64,000 nucleotides of DNA, taken from Chloroflexota bacterium. GTDB lineage: Bacteria > Chloroflexota > Anaerolineae > Anaerolineales > Anaerolineaceae. The stretch is from positions 3,169 to 67,168 of the forward strand of contig JAKOSR010000090.1 of the NCBI GenBank assembly GCA_029777225.1. Reading direction: 5' to 3'. Under the pieces are notes generated by a model. That model worked only from the letters and a program-made list of their open reading frames with translations. It ran no database searches and was not told the origin of the DNA. Below, piece after piece: positions 53,521 through 62,550 of this stretch; position 1 is the stretch's first letter, and each line of letters begins with the position of its first letter. Both the position numbers and the translations under genes were made by a program.

Positions 53521-54684
53521 ATGACGAAAGAAGTGCTGGCAAAGCGCGTGAGAGACTTAAAACCCTCCGGCATCCGGAAGTTTTTTGACATCGCTGCCAC
53601 CATGGCGGACGTGATTTCACTGGGCATCGGCGAACCCGACTTTGCCACCCCTGAGCCAATCATCCAGGCGGGCATTGCTTCGCTCAAGCGCGGGGATACG
53701 CACTACACATCCAACCACGGCCTGATTACGCTGCGCCAGGAATTGGCCCGGCATCTGCATGAGCTGTATGGGGTGACCTACAACCCGGCAAGCGAGCTGG
53801 TGATGACCGTGGGCGTTTCAGAAGCACTTTACCTGGTGTTCACGGCCATCCTTGAGCCGGGGGATGAGGTCATCATCCCAACGCCCTGCTTTGTGTCTTA
53901 CCAGGCGGAAGTGGAGCTGGCCGGTGGCGTGCCCGTGGAAGTCCCCGCCTATTTTGAGGACGAAGTCCAGCCGCGCGCTGAATTGATTGAGGCGGCAATC
54001 ACGCCTCGGACCAAGGCCATTTTCATTGGTTCCCCCTGCAACCCGACCGGGGCCGTGGCGACCGCCCAGACTTACCAAAAAGTGGCCAACCTGGCTGAAA
54101 AGTACGACCTGATGGTCGTTTCTGACGAAATTTATGACCGCCTGGTTTACGGTGTGGAGCATATTTGCTTCCCAAGCCTGCCGGGGATGTGGCAACGGAC
54201 CATTTTGCTGGGCGGTTTTTCAAAAGCTTACGCGATGACGGGCTGGCGGATTGGGTACGTGGCCGCGCCGGCTGAAATCATCAATGGGCTCGTGCGCATC
54301 CACCAATACACCATCATGTCGGCGCCCACCATTTCGCAGTATGCCGCGCTTGAAGCGTTGCGGGTGGGGGAGCCCTACGTGCAGGAAATGCTGGCGGAAT
54401 ACGACCGCCGGCGCAAGCTGGTGGTTTCAGGGTTGAACGCGCTGGGTTTGAAGACCTTTGAGCCAAGAGGCGCGTTCTACGCGTTCCCCTCGCTTGAGTC
54501 CACCGGCATGGATGATGAAACCTTCTGCAACCGACTGTTGCTCGAAGGGCGTGTTGCCATGGTGCCAGGCAGGTCGTTTGGCGATGCTGGGATTGGCTTC
54601 GCCCGGGTTTCCTACGCCACCTCCTACGAACGGTTGGAACAGGCGCTTGAGAAAATTGACAGATTTCTCCGGAAAAGCCTTTAG
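53521..54684 (+). CDS. class I/II aminotransferase (aspartate/aromatic type)
   Basis: This 387-residue PLP enzyme of fold type I has SLGIGEPDFATPEPI near the start, SPCNPTGAVA, VVSDEIYDRLVY and the cofactor lysine K235 in GGFSKAYAMTGWRIGY. The family moves amino groups between amino acids and 2-oxo acids; substrate choice cannot be read. AAAGGAG precedes the ATG. The neighbouring glutamate dehydrogenase could supply glutamate as the amino donor. Confidence 0.93.
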   Translation: MTKEVLAKRVRDLKPSGIRKFFDIAATMADVISLGIGEPDFATPEPIIQAGIASLKRGDTHYTSNHGLITLRQELARHLHELYGVTYNPASELVMTVGVSEALYLVFTAILEPGDEVIIPTPCFVSYQAEVELAGGVPVEVPAYFEDEVQPRAELIEAAITPRTKAIFIGSPCNPTGAVATAQTYQKVANLAEKYDLMVVSDEIYDRLVYGVEHICFPSLPGMWQRTILLGGFSKAYAMTGWRIGYVAAPAEIINGLVRIHQYTIMSAPTISQYAALEALRVGEPYVQEMLAEYDRRRKLVVSGLNALGLKTFEPRGAFYAFPSLESTGMDDETFCNRLLLEGRVAMVPGRSFGDAGIGFARVSYATSYERLEQALEKIDRFLRKSL

Positions 54685-54778
54685 GCAGGCCGGGTGAACC
54701 TTGGTTGCTAAGTTTCCACAGGTTGGGGATGGCCGGCCATGGGCGTTCTGATGGATGGTATAAAGGAGACCTGAGAAC

Positions 54779-55342
54779 ATGATTACCATCAAACCGCTAC
54801 AAACGGACCAGGCACAACTCTTCACGGAATATTTTGACGGATTGGACTTCAGCCATGCTGAGCATTGGGCGGGCTGTTTCTGCCAGTATTACCTTTCTGG
54901 CTGCACGCCGGAAGAATGGGAGCAGCGAAGCGCGAGCCAGAACCGGGAGTTGGCGCTACTCAATATCCGTTCCGGACGAATGACGGGCTACCTGGCTTTT
55001 GAAGGCCAGGAGGTTGTGGGGTGGTGCCGTACCATCGATATGCTGGACGCTCCGAACATCGCGAATCTTCCCGAGCTACCCACGGCGCGTGGAGAAGCCG
55101 GGGCCGTGGTCTGCTTCGTGGTTCATCCGCGCACGCGCGGGCAAGGCCTGGCGGGCCAGCTACTCGGGGTGGCCGTGGAAGGCTTTAGGCAGGACGGTTA
55201 CCAAAAAGTTTATGGGTTCCCGTTTGAATCCAAAGAACATCCCCAGCGCCAGTACCTTGGCACCGCCGGTATGTTTGAAAGGCTTGGCTTCAGCCGGCAG
55301 TCAGCCAGCGAAAACCAGGCGGTGTATTGCCTGGAATTCTGA
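54779..55342 (+). CDS. GNAT family N-acetyltransferase
   Basis: This 187-residue protein has an acetyl-CoA binding core: VVCFVVHPRTRGQGLAGQLL (motif A) after a variable Trp-rich N-terminal part with CFCQYYL. The C terminus (MFERLGFSRQSASE) fits the family. The acceptor is unknown. AAGGAGA lies upstream of the ATG. It is in a plus-strand run between the aminotransferase and the glutamate dehydrogenase. Confidence 0.87.
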   Translation: MITIKPLQTDQAQLFTEYFDGLDFSHAEHWAGCFCQYYLSGCTPEEWEQRSASQNRELALLNIRSGRMTGYLAFEGQEVVGWCRTIDMLDAPNIANLPELPTARGEAGAVVCFVVHPRTRGQGLAGQLLGVAVEGFRQDGYQKVYGFPFESKEHPQRQYLGTAGMFERLGFSRQSASENQAVYCLEF

Positions 55343-55555
55343 GCAGGAAAGGCCCACGCGCGGTTGAGAGCACCGAACGTAAGGGGGTGTTTACCTTGAC
55401 CAAACGCCTGTTATGCGATAAGTTTAAGCCAGTACATTTGAGGTAGATGCATGTTTTTGAAACAGCATTCCGAATTTTTTTCCCCCGATTTTGGCGGGCA
55501 CAGTTCACCTTGTGCCCGTTCACTGTTTTCAGTCTGACCATTCAAAGGAGAGATC

Positions 55556-56842
55556 ATGTCAGGACCAACCAACGCTTTTGAAATAGCCCAACAACAATTT
55601 GATAGGGTTGCCGATCAGTTGGAGCTGGATGACCAGGTGCGCGAACAGCTGCGCTGGCCAGCCCGCGAATTCCACTTCCGCATCCCGGTGCGCATGGATA
55701 ACGGCGTCATCCGTGTGTTTGAGGCCTTCCGCGTGCAGCATAACGACGCGCGCGGCCCCAACAAAGGTGGTTTGCGCTTCCATCCAGCCGAGACTGTGGA
55801 TACCGTGCGCGCCCTGGCCATGTGGATGACCTGGAAATGCGCAGTCGCCAATATCCCGCTTGGCGGCGGTAAAGGCGGCGTCATCGTCGATCCTTCCACC
55901 CTGTCGGACGGAGAAAAGGAAAGGTTGGTGCGAGGTTTCATGCGTGTGATGTGGCGGAATGTCGGTCCCCGACAGGATGTTCCCGCCCCGGACGTTGGCA
56001 CCACGCCCCAGATGATGGGCTGGATGATGGACGAGTATTCACGCATCACCGGCCAGTACACCCCCGGTGTGATTACCGGAAAGCCCCTGGGCGGCGGCGG
56101 TTCTGAAGGCCGCACTGAAGCCACTGGCTTTGGCGTCATCTACACGGTGCGGGAGGCCATGAAGCACCTCGGCATCGATCCGAAGACCACCACGGCTTCC
56201 CTGCAGGGCTTTGGCAATGTTTCACAATACGCCGCGCTTGGTTTCATCGAGCACCTTGGCGGAAAAGTGCTGTGTGTTTCCTGCTGGGATCGCAACGACC
56301 GCACCTCCTACACCTTCAGCAAGGAAGATGGGATTGATCCCCGGTTCCTGATGAGCATCACCGACCAATATGGCACCATTGACAAGGAAAAGGCCAAGGC
56401 GGCCGGCTACCAAATCGAAGATGGTGGGGCCTGGATAACAAAGGATGTGGATGTGCTCATCCCAGCGGCGCTCGAAGGCCAGGTAACCGGCGAGAGTGTC
56501 AAACTCATCAGTCCCAAGGTCAGGATTTTGGCGGAAGCGGCCAATGGCCCAACCACCCCGGACGCGGATGAGATTTTGAAACAACGCGGCATTTTCGTCA
56601 TCCCCGACTTTTTGTGCAACTCCGGCGGTGTGACGGTTTCGTACTTTGAGGGTGTCCAAAACGACCAAAACTTCTACTGGTCCCGCGAGGAAGTGCTCAA
56701 GAAGCTTGACGAAAACATGACCACCGCTTTTGGAAGCGTGCTGGACATGTCGTTGAAGAAATCCGTCTACATGCGCGACGCGGCCTATATGGTCGCAATT
56801 GATAAAGTCGTGCGGGCAATGAAGCTGCGCGGCTGGATATAA
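55556..56842 (+). CDS. gdhA: glutamate dehydrogenase family (Glu/Leu/Phe/Val dehydrogenase)
   Basis: This 428-residue enzyme converts glutamate to 2-oxoglutarate and ammonia, or the reverse. The active-site loop GGGKGGVIVDP, the substrate site RGPNKGGLRFHP, APDVGTTPQMMGWMMDEYSR and the dinucleotide motif LQGFGNVSQYAAL are present. AAAGGAG precedes the ATG. A TTGACC box lies about 150 bases upstream in a 213-base gap, with no matching strong -10. A strong terminator follows, so it is likely a single-gene unit. Confidence 0.94.
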   Translation: MSGPTNAFEIAQQQFDRVADQLELDDQVREQLRWPAREFHFRIPVRMDNGVIRVFEAFRVQHNDARGPNKGGLRFHPAETVDTVRALAMWMTWKCAVANIPLGGGKGGVIVDPSTLSDGEKERLVRGFMRVMWRNVGPRQDVPAPDVGTTPQMMGWMMDEYSRITGQYTPGVITGKPLGGGGSEGRTEATGFGVIYTVREAMKHLGIDPKTTTASLQGFGNVSQYAALGFIEHLGGKVLCVSCWDRNDRTSYTFSKEDGIDPRFLMSITDQYGTIDKEKAKAAGYQIEDGGAWITKDVDVLIPAALEGQVTGESVKLISPKVRILAEAANGPTTPDADEILKQRGIFVIPDFLCNSGGVTVSYFEGVQNDQNFYWSREEVLKKLDENMTTAFGSVLDMSLKKSVYMRDAAYMVAIDKVVRAMKLRGWI

Positions 56843-56858
56843 CTTAGCATGAACGCCG

Positions 56859-56893
56859 AAGACCGCCTGTACGATTACAGGCGGTCTTTTTTT
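56859..56893. terminator. terminator after glutamate dehydrogenase
   Basis: A perfect 13-base stem (AAGACCGCCTGTA with TACAGGCGGTCTT) around CGAT is followed by a run of T residues. Confidence 0.88.
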
Positions 56894-56932
56894 AGAGGAT
56901 TCATTTTGCTACCTGGGGTGCGTTGCTGGAAC

Positions 56933-57553
56933 TTAAACGTGCTCCAGCGCCTCCACGATGATATCCGCGACTGAACAGGGGGAGAGGCGGTCCGTGTTGA
57001 GGATGAGGTCGTACCAGTTGGGGTCATTCAGGTCGGCCATGAAGACGTTTTGAATGAAATCCACGTGGGCTTTATCACGTTCGCGAACCAATTTCCGGGC
57101 TTCCTCCACCGATATGTTTTGCCTGGATTGCCAGACCTTTATGCGCCTGCTTTCAGGCGCGATGATGCGGACATGCAGGGTGCCCGGCTTGCCGGCCAGG
57201 ACAATCTGGGCTCCCCGCCCAACGATAATGATATTGCCGAGTTCGTAAGCGGACAGGATGATTTTACGCAGAGCCATTTCGTTGGTTAGCGCAGGGTCTG
57301 CGCCACGCGGGCCATAGCCCTGGCCAAACATGATGGGGGACTGGAAGTTTTGCAGGGCTTTCTCCATAAAGCTTCTGACCGGGAATTGCTCCTCTTCCAA
57401 TCCTTCAAAGGCGGCAGGATCCCAGCCTTTGGTCCTGGCCATATCATCAATCAGGTACTTATCCAAGAGTTTGTATTCCAGGCGGACAGATAACAGGCGG
57501 GCAATCTCGTTGCCCTCGCTACCTGATTGTCTTGAAAGCGTGATGACAGCCAT
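56933..57553 (-). CDS. cytidylate kinase-like family protein
   Basis: This 206-residue P-loop protein opens with AVITLSRQSGSEGNEIARLLS, the modified nucleotide-binding motif of the Cytidylate_kin2 family, and continues with ELGNIIIVGRGAQIVL, RIIAPESRRIKVW and NPNWYDLILNTDRLS-type strand. Family members may phosphorylate CMP, but this is not proven for most. AAGGAG lies before the ATG at 57553. It is a single gene that converges on glutamate dehydrogenase. Confidence 0.85.
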   Translation of the reverse strand: MAVITLSRQSGSEGNEIARLLSVRLEYKLLDKYLIDDMARTKGWDPAAFEGLEEEQFPVRSFMEKALQNFQSPIMFGQGYGPRGADPALTNEMALRKIILSAYELGNIIIVGRGAQIVLAGKPGTLHVRIIAPESRRIKVWQSRQNISVEEARKLVRERDKAHVDFIQNVFMADLNDPNWYDLILNTDRLSPCSVADIIVEALEHV

Positions 57554-57712
57554 ACCACTCCTTTCGTTCAATTGCTCTCTTCAATTGTGTTTACGGGATT
57601 AGGCCGATGGAACCCAAGCTGTTCCTAATTGCAGTATACAACTTTGTGGAGGTGATTCAAGCAGGAAGTTGTGGCTGTGATGAAGAGAAATGAAATCAGG
57701 TAAAATAGGCGG

Positions 57713-58093
57713 ATGCAAAAAAACCTGACCCCCAACATGACGCGCAGAGTGGCGCGTGAAAAAGACACCGTCAGCAAGATGATTACGCTGTATTGTCATG
57801 CGAGGCATGGTTCCGACGGCGCGCTGTGCACGGATTGCGCCGCTTTACGCGACTACGCACTCGACCGGATTGACCGCTGCATGTTCCAGCCCGATAAGCC
57901 GGCGTGCGGGCGCTGCCCGGTGCACTGTTACCAACCTGAAATGCGCGCGCGTATCCGCGAGGTCATGCGTTACGCCGGCCCACGCATGCTCTTCCGCCAC
58001 CCGATCGCAGCCGCTCATCATTTGGCGCATACCATAAGCAAACCAAGCGAGAAAGTCCGTCGGGTCGCGGATATCAGGCTTTCCCGCGAATAA
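57713..58093 (+). CDS. YgbA-family (nitrous oxide-stimulated promoter) protein
   Basis: This 126-residue Cys-rich protein matches the E. coli YgbA family: MITLYCHARHG, LCTDCAALRDYALDRIDRC, CGRCPVHCYQPEMRARIREVMRYAGPRML cut to its key blocks and RHPIAAAHHL. Four to six Cys (CTDC, CGRCPVHC) could bind an iron-sulfur cluster or zinc. In enterobacteria the gene is tied to nitric-oxide stress. The start may be 57713 or 57737. No regulator is adjacent. Confidence 0.87.
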   Translation: MQKNLTPNMTRRVAREKDTVSKMITLYCHARHGSDGALCTDCAALRDYALDRIDRCMFQPDKPACGRCPVHCYQPEMRARIREVMRYAGPRMLFRHPIAAAHHLAHTISKPSEKVRRVADIRLSRE

Positions 58094-58175
58094 TACTTTC
58101 CACCCTTTTTTCTTTTTTACCAATAAATCCTGCCTATGGCAGAGAGGCGTTTTTCAGGGGCTCTCTCCAATTTAC

Positions 58176-58204
58176 TTGCCAATTATGTAAAAAAGTTCTA
58201 TAGT
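58176..58204 (+). promoter_or_regulatory. predicted strong promoter of the 807-residue orphan gene
   Basis: TTGCCA (58176-58181) and TATAGT (58199-58204) each match the sigma-70 consensus at five of six bases with 17-base spacing. The leader would be about 135 bases. Confidence 0.7.
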
Positions 58205-58347
58205 ATTAATAGTAACTTTCGCCTGTCCTCTCGTGTCTCTGACACCCAAACAAAACAAAATCCATCGATACCAAACGCGGACACCTTTCCAGGTGTTCTG
58301 CCAACCAACCATGAAGCTGTTCACATATGAAGCAAAGGAGTATCAAA

Positions 58348-60771
58348 ATGACGACTCTGGAATTCCCTATTGAATTTGATAAAAAGCCGGAGCAGGAACT
58401 GGACCTGATGGTTTGCGTCTTTGACTCCGGTGGCAAATTGTTAAAATCCACCAAGGTTAAAAAGGGCAAAGCCAGCCTGCCCGCGGAAATTTTGCAGGAA
58501 AAGGACATCAAAGTCTTTGTTTCACCAGCCCTCCCCGGGCCAAAGAAGCCGACTTTGGAAGGCTTGTTGGCTGCTGGCGCGCTCGAGCCAGGCTTTGAAC
58601 TGGATCCCGCGAAAACCAAGTTTAGATTACGACCCATTCCGATTGACAAGATAAAGTTATGGCTGATGTGTCCCTGCCTGGTCAAAGGGAGAGTGGCACG
58701 GCCGATCATCGTCAATGGCCATGTGGTCTACAAGAATGTCTATGGAGCCAAGGTCCATATCTGCGAGGTCGATAAGCTTTTCCTACTTATTCCGCGTTTA
58801 CCCAAGGATGTGCTCTTCCGCTTCCGCGATGAGCTCATCAAGGATTGGAAAAGGTACCGGACCCTGCCAGATCCACCGATTGTTGTGAAATTTCCCTGGC
58901 CACCACCGCCTCCCGACCCCTACCGCCTCTTCCCGGTACGGTATCCCGATAAAGAAATCGAGGGAGAACGGGTGACGCCAATCAACTTACCGGCGGTTCA
59001 GGAAAGCGCTTATCGCTTCAACCTGGCGCCCAATACGGCGGTTTCACATACCAACTGGTTGAATCCACAGCCCGAACCGCCAATGCCGGAGTACATTACT
59101 CCCCGCTTGCTGCCCATGGCCGAAACAGCCAAACCGACGCTCAAAACCATGTCCGCTCGCAAGCTTAAGGAGCAACCCCTGCTGATTGACACCATCCCAG
59201 CCGAAGTTTCGAAGCAACTTAATTCGAATTCAGTGACCGAAATAAGCGCGGCATTGGTCAAACTCCGCCCGATGATCCTGCCATACATCTGTCTGTGGCC
59301 CTGGTTGCACCCCTACATTTGCCTGTGGGATGAAATTGCCACCGTCATGACCGATTGCGATGGCTTCCATACCACCATCTGGTACCGCTGCGCGGGGGAC
59401 AAGCCGGATCTGTACTTCTGGGTGGAATACCCCATCGCGGGTGTCTGGACGACCGTGTACAATCCCAAACCTATCTGCTGCTACGTTCATTGGGATTACG
59501 AATGTGGCAAAGAAGTGCTGCTGCCGGTGACGGATACACGCGTACCGTGGTGCTATCCAAATCCAGATCTCACTGACTATAAGGTCCTGGTCAAGACCAT
59601 CGGCAATGGGCTGAGCATGAGCGAGATCCAGAAAACCCCGGGACCGAAAAAGGGAAAGACCACCGCGGGCGAACCCCTGGCTGGTTCTCTTGAGCTGCGC
59701 CTGGATATGAGCCGCAGCAACCTGATCAGCCTGGGTGTAACGCAGTACCGTGTGTCGTACACCCGCAAGACCCAGGGCAATGGCACCACCGCGGTCGCGG
59801 ATACCTGGCATACCATGTTGCGCGAGGTCTATCGACCGTATGAGGTCAAGGTTCCTATCCCTGGAATGCCTCCGCACTTCCTAACACAATATAAATACGA
59901 AAAAACGGGACCGTTCGGCGCTGATTCGCTGTTCAAGATTCAGCCGAACGCTCCGACTGTTGGCGTCTGGTACAACTCGGTGATGAATGAGCATATTGAC
60001 CTTGCCTGGGCGTATTTTGAGACCGCCAGCCTTAAAGAAAGCGATGGCGTCACGCCGGCGGTTGGGCAGTATGACATCAAGCTGGAGCTGTTCGACAGCA
60101 GTGGTAACCTGGTGAAATGGAACAATCCAACCGGAACCGGACAAAGTATTGACGCCTTTATCACCAACAACCCCGCGCCATTCGTTCCGCCGACAGGCAT
60201 GACTGAGATACCTGCACCGGCCGCTAACCTGATCAAGGATGGGTCGGGTAACACGATCGGGTTCATCCTGACCCTGTTCGTGGATAACACCCCCTGCGAA
60301 GCGGTGATCGACGATCCCTACCTGCTTGAGAATCCTGCCGTGTTGTCCGGTCCATGTGGTTTCCTGTTCTTCAATTCAAGCGCCACTTCGACAGCCCATT
60401 TGCGCTTCCTGGCCAGGCAGGCTTTCGATCACGCCGTGTTCACGTTCTGGACGGTGAAAGGCAGCTCGGGGTACATACCGGCAGCCACACTCGGATGGAA
60501 TTTCTTGACCTCCACTTATCAGTCCCTGCCTGTGCACGACCTGACACCTGGGGCCTACCCGGTGAATGGATTTAATCGTTCCGTCGATAGCCACTTCAGC
60601 AAGGATCTGCTGGTGACAGCTCTGCTGAATGCCAATGGCACAATTTGTCCACAGGCCGCCTTCGCGACCACCCTGGGAGTCTATTCAACTGCCTACGACG
60701 GCTACACCCAGGCTTATTGGCTAAACGCCTGGGCGGTACCAAAGGCTTTCGCGTTGGCTCCCAAACCCTGA
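58348..60771 (+). CDS. large uncharacterised protein, 807 residues
   Basis: No family is recognised. There is no signal peptide or membrane helix. The N-terminal 60 residues are beta-rich. Residues about 105-165 contain CPCLVKGRV, a transthyretin-like strand set and ICEVDKLFLLIPRLP. A Pro-rich stretch (FPWPPPPPDPY) follows, and residues about 310-400 are rich in Trp and Cys (ICLWPWLHPYICLWDE, PICCYVHWDYECG). The C-terminal third is beta-rich. AAGGAG precedes the ATG at 58348. It has its own promoter and terminator, so it is a single-gene unit that may be strongly expressed. Confidence 0.65.
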   Translation: MTTLEFPIEFDKKPEQELDLMVCVFDSGGKLLKSTKVKKGKASLPAEILQEKDIKVFVSPALPGPKKPTLEGLLAAGALEPGFELDPAKTKFRLRPIPIDKIKLWLMCPCLVKGRVARPIIVNGHVVYKNVYGAKVHICEVDKLFLLIPRLPKDVLFRFRDELIKDWKRYRTLPDPPIVVKFPWPPPPPDPYRLFPVRYPDKEIEGERVTPINLPAVQESAYRFNLAPNTAVSHTNWLNPQPEPPMPEYITPRLLPMAETAKPTLKTMSARKLKEQPLLIDTIPAEVSKQLNSNSVTEISAALVKLRPMILPYICLWPWLHPYICLWDEIATVMTDCDGFHTTIWYRCAGDKPDLYFWVEYPIAGVWTTVYNPKPICCYVHWDYECGKEVLLPVTDTRVPWCYPNPDLTDYKVLVKTIGNGLSMSEIQKTPGPKKGKTTAGEPLAGSLELRLDMSRSNLISLGVTQYRVSYTRKTQGNGTTAVADTWHTMLREVYRPYEVKVPIPGMPPHFLTQYKYEKTGPFGADSLFKIQPNAPTVGVWYNSVMNEHIDLAWAYFETASLKESDGVTPAVGQYDIKLELFDSSGNLVKWNNPTGTGQSIDAFITNNPAPFVPPTGMTEIPAPAANLIKDGSGNTIGFILTLFVDNTPCEAVIDDPYLLENPAVLSGPCGFLFFNSSATSTAHLRFLARQAFDHAVFTFWTVKGSSGYIPAATLGWNFLTSTYQSLPVHDLTPGAYPVNGFNRSVDSHFSKDLLVTALLNANGTICPQAAFATTLGVYSTAYDGYTQAYWLNAWAVPKAFALAPKP

Positions 60772-60813
60772 TGATGTGACATGAGAAAACCCGCTTAAGT
60801 TTACTTACGTTGT

Positions 60814-60847
60814 GAGGCTGCTGAAATCCAGCAGCCTCCGCTTTTTT
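60814..60847 (+). terminator. terminator after the 807-residue orphan gene
   Basis: GAGGCTGCTG pairs with CAGCAGCCTC around AAATC and is followed by CGCTTTTTT. Confidence 0.88.
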
Positions 60848-60922
60848 ATGGGTCTTGTCCAAACTCAGCGTTGCGGGAACAACAGTCAAAACGATAACAT
60901 TACTAAAAAAAAGGAGAGACAG

Positions 60923-61351
60923 ATGGCAGATCGAGAAGCGACAGCGGTGTGGGAGGGTGCCGTTCCCGGTGGGAAAGGCGTGATGAAATTCGCGGATTAT
61001 GCGGGGCAATTCAGTTACAGCTCGCGATTTGAAGAAGGCGTGGGCACCAACCCGGAGGAGCTGTTGGGAGGCGCGCTGGCTGGTTGCTTCGCCATGGCCG
61101 TGAGCAGTGGTCTGACGAAGGCTGGCTACACCCCTAAATTGGTACAAGTGACGGCAAAGGTGGCTCTCCGGCGTATAGAGGGAAAGGCCCGCATCCCTTC
61201 CATCCACCTGGTTTTGGTAGCGGATGTGCCCGACGTCTCCGCGGAGGACTTCCAACGGATTGCGGCTGAACGCAAGGCGGATTGCCCGGTGTCGTTCGCG
61301 CTGGCTGGTGTAGAGATTACGCTCGAGGCGACTTTGAACCCCGCAAACTGA
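60923..61351 (+). CDS. osmC: OsmC/Ohr family thiol peroxidase
   Basis: This 142-residue protein has the OsmC layout: GVGTNPEELLGGALAGCFAMAVSS with the first catalytic Cys and RKADCPVSFALAGVEITLEA with the second. Such enzymes reduce organic peroxides using lipoyl or other thiols. AAGGAG lies before the ATG at 60923; a longer upstream frame crosses a terminator and is rejected. A strong terminator follows, so it forms a single-gene unit. Confidence 0.92.
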   Translation: MADREATAVWEGAVPGGKGVMKFADYAGQFSYSSRFEEGVGTNPEELLGGALAGCFAMAVSSGLTKAGYTPKLVQVTAKVALRRIEGKARIPSIHLVLVADVPDVSAEDFQRIAAERKADCPVSFALAGVEITLEATLNPAN

Positions 61352-61373
61352 CCGTTAACCCAAGTATGCATAT

Positions 61374-61404
61374 CGGCCGGCATTGATTGCCGGCCGTTTT
61401 TTTT
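61374..61404 (+). terminator. terminator after osmC
   Basis: CGGCCGGCA pairs with TGCCGGCCG around TTGAT and is followed by eight T residues. Confidence 0.88.
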
Positions 61405-61436
61405 ACCACAATTGGGAAGTTGTTTGCGCTGGGAGG

Positions 61437-62540
61437 TTAATCCCTTTCGCCCGTTTCCACGTAATGGGTCAGCTCGCCAATGCTGAGCTCCTTGACCCCC
61501 AACTTTTCCACCGTCCGACCCTTGCGCCAATAATCGGTGTTGTGGAGGTAACAGCCCATGCTGATGATACTGCGGATGCAGTTGACCGAGACGCCATAGC
61601 GCTCACCAAATGAGGCAATCGGCACCAGGCTCATGGGCACTTCTTCGAAAATATAACGGTGGTTGAGCGTGGCTGGGGCTTTGATGCCGTAGTAGCCGGT
61701 CTGGTTGTGCATGGCTTCGTACAGGTTCTCTCCGCGGGCGTTGTAGGCCAGCTCGAGCCATTCCATACCCGTGCGGGCCCGCAGCCCCATGGCTGAGGCC
61801 ACCGTGACCCTCTCGCGATCAATCACTTCCAAGACTCTCGCGACGGATGGCGTGACGCCATCCACGTAGAACTCAAAATCACCATGGGTGGCTTCAATCC
61901 AACCCGCATTGAGCATGGCGAGCGCGGGGTGGAAAACCGCTCCCATATTGTTCAAGCCGGTCATCAACACATTACCGCCGTTGATGTATTGCGGGAAAGC
62001 GGTATGGATGGCTTCAAGAACCTCCGGCGTGCGGGTGGCGGGCAGCGCGGCCACCGGCACGGATTCCTTGATACGGAAGATGCGCGCGTGGCTGGGGCCC
62101 TCGGAGCGGCTGGCGAAGATGAAAGTTTCCGCCTCAGCGACAATCGGGTTGGTCTGGCAGCCATTTTGACGCAGGGTCTCCGCGAATTCGAGCGCGCCGC
62201 CTGTGCGCCCGGGATGGAGGACGATGATATGGTCATTGCGCAGGTAGGGCGTGGCCGCCTGGGCGATGTCGCGATGGGCCGTGGAAGGCACAACCACCAT
62301 GATGACCTGGGCATCGGCCAGCAATTCATCAATTTTATCGGTCACTTTTTCCAGCTTGCCAAAGCCGGCCAACCCCCCCGGGTTGAGCAGGTCAATCCCC
62401 TGCCTTTCGGCAATCACTTCGATATGCGCGTAGGTGCGATTGTAAAGCGCGACCTTCATGCCCAATAATGCCAGGTAAGCGGCCATGGCCTTGCCGCCAT
62501 TGCCCGCGCCAATCACCCCAAATGTGTATTCCTTGCTCAT
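61437..62540 (-). CDS. NAD/NADP octopine/nopaline dehydrogenase family protein
   Basis: This 367-residue protein has an N-terminal Rossmann fold (FGVIGAGNGGKAMAAYLALLG), VVVPSTAHRDIA and LHPGRTGGALEF, followed by a helical C-terminal domain with GLNNMGAVFHPALAMLNAG, typical of opine dehydrogenases. These join an amino acid and a 2-oxo acid by reduction; metallophore-type opines are another known product. The ATG at 62540 has AAGGAG upstream. The gene starts 10 bases after the stop of the large enzyme gene, so they are coupled and probably share a pathway. Confidence 0.88.
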   Translation of the reverse strand: MSKEYTFGVIGAGNGGKAMAAYLALLGMKVALYNRTYAHIEVIAERQGIDLLNPGGLAGFGKLEKVTDKIDELLADAQVIMVVVPSTAHRDIAQAATPYLRNDHIIVLHPGRTGGALEFAETLRQNGCQTNPIVAEAETFIFASRSEGPSHARIFRIKESVPVAALPATRTPEVLEAIHTAFPQYINGGNVLMTGLNNMGAVFHPALAMLNAGWIEATHGDFEFYVDGVTPSVARVLEVIDRERVTVASAMGLRARTGMEWLELAYNARGENLYEAMHNQTGYYGIKAPATLNHRYIFEEVPMSLVPIASFGERYGVSVNCIRSIISMGCYLHNTDYWRKGRTVEKLGVKELSIGELTHYVETGERD

Positions 62541-62550
62541 TTTGTCTCCT

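Noticed and set aside
55396..55427. Promoter for glutamate dehydrogenase (TTGACC box)
   Set aside because: The box at the expected -10 position (TAAGTT) matches only half of the consensus, so it was not listed as a feature.
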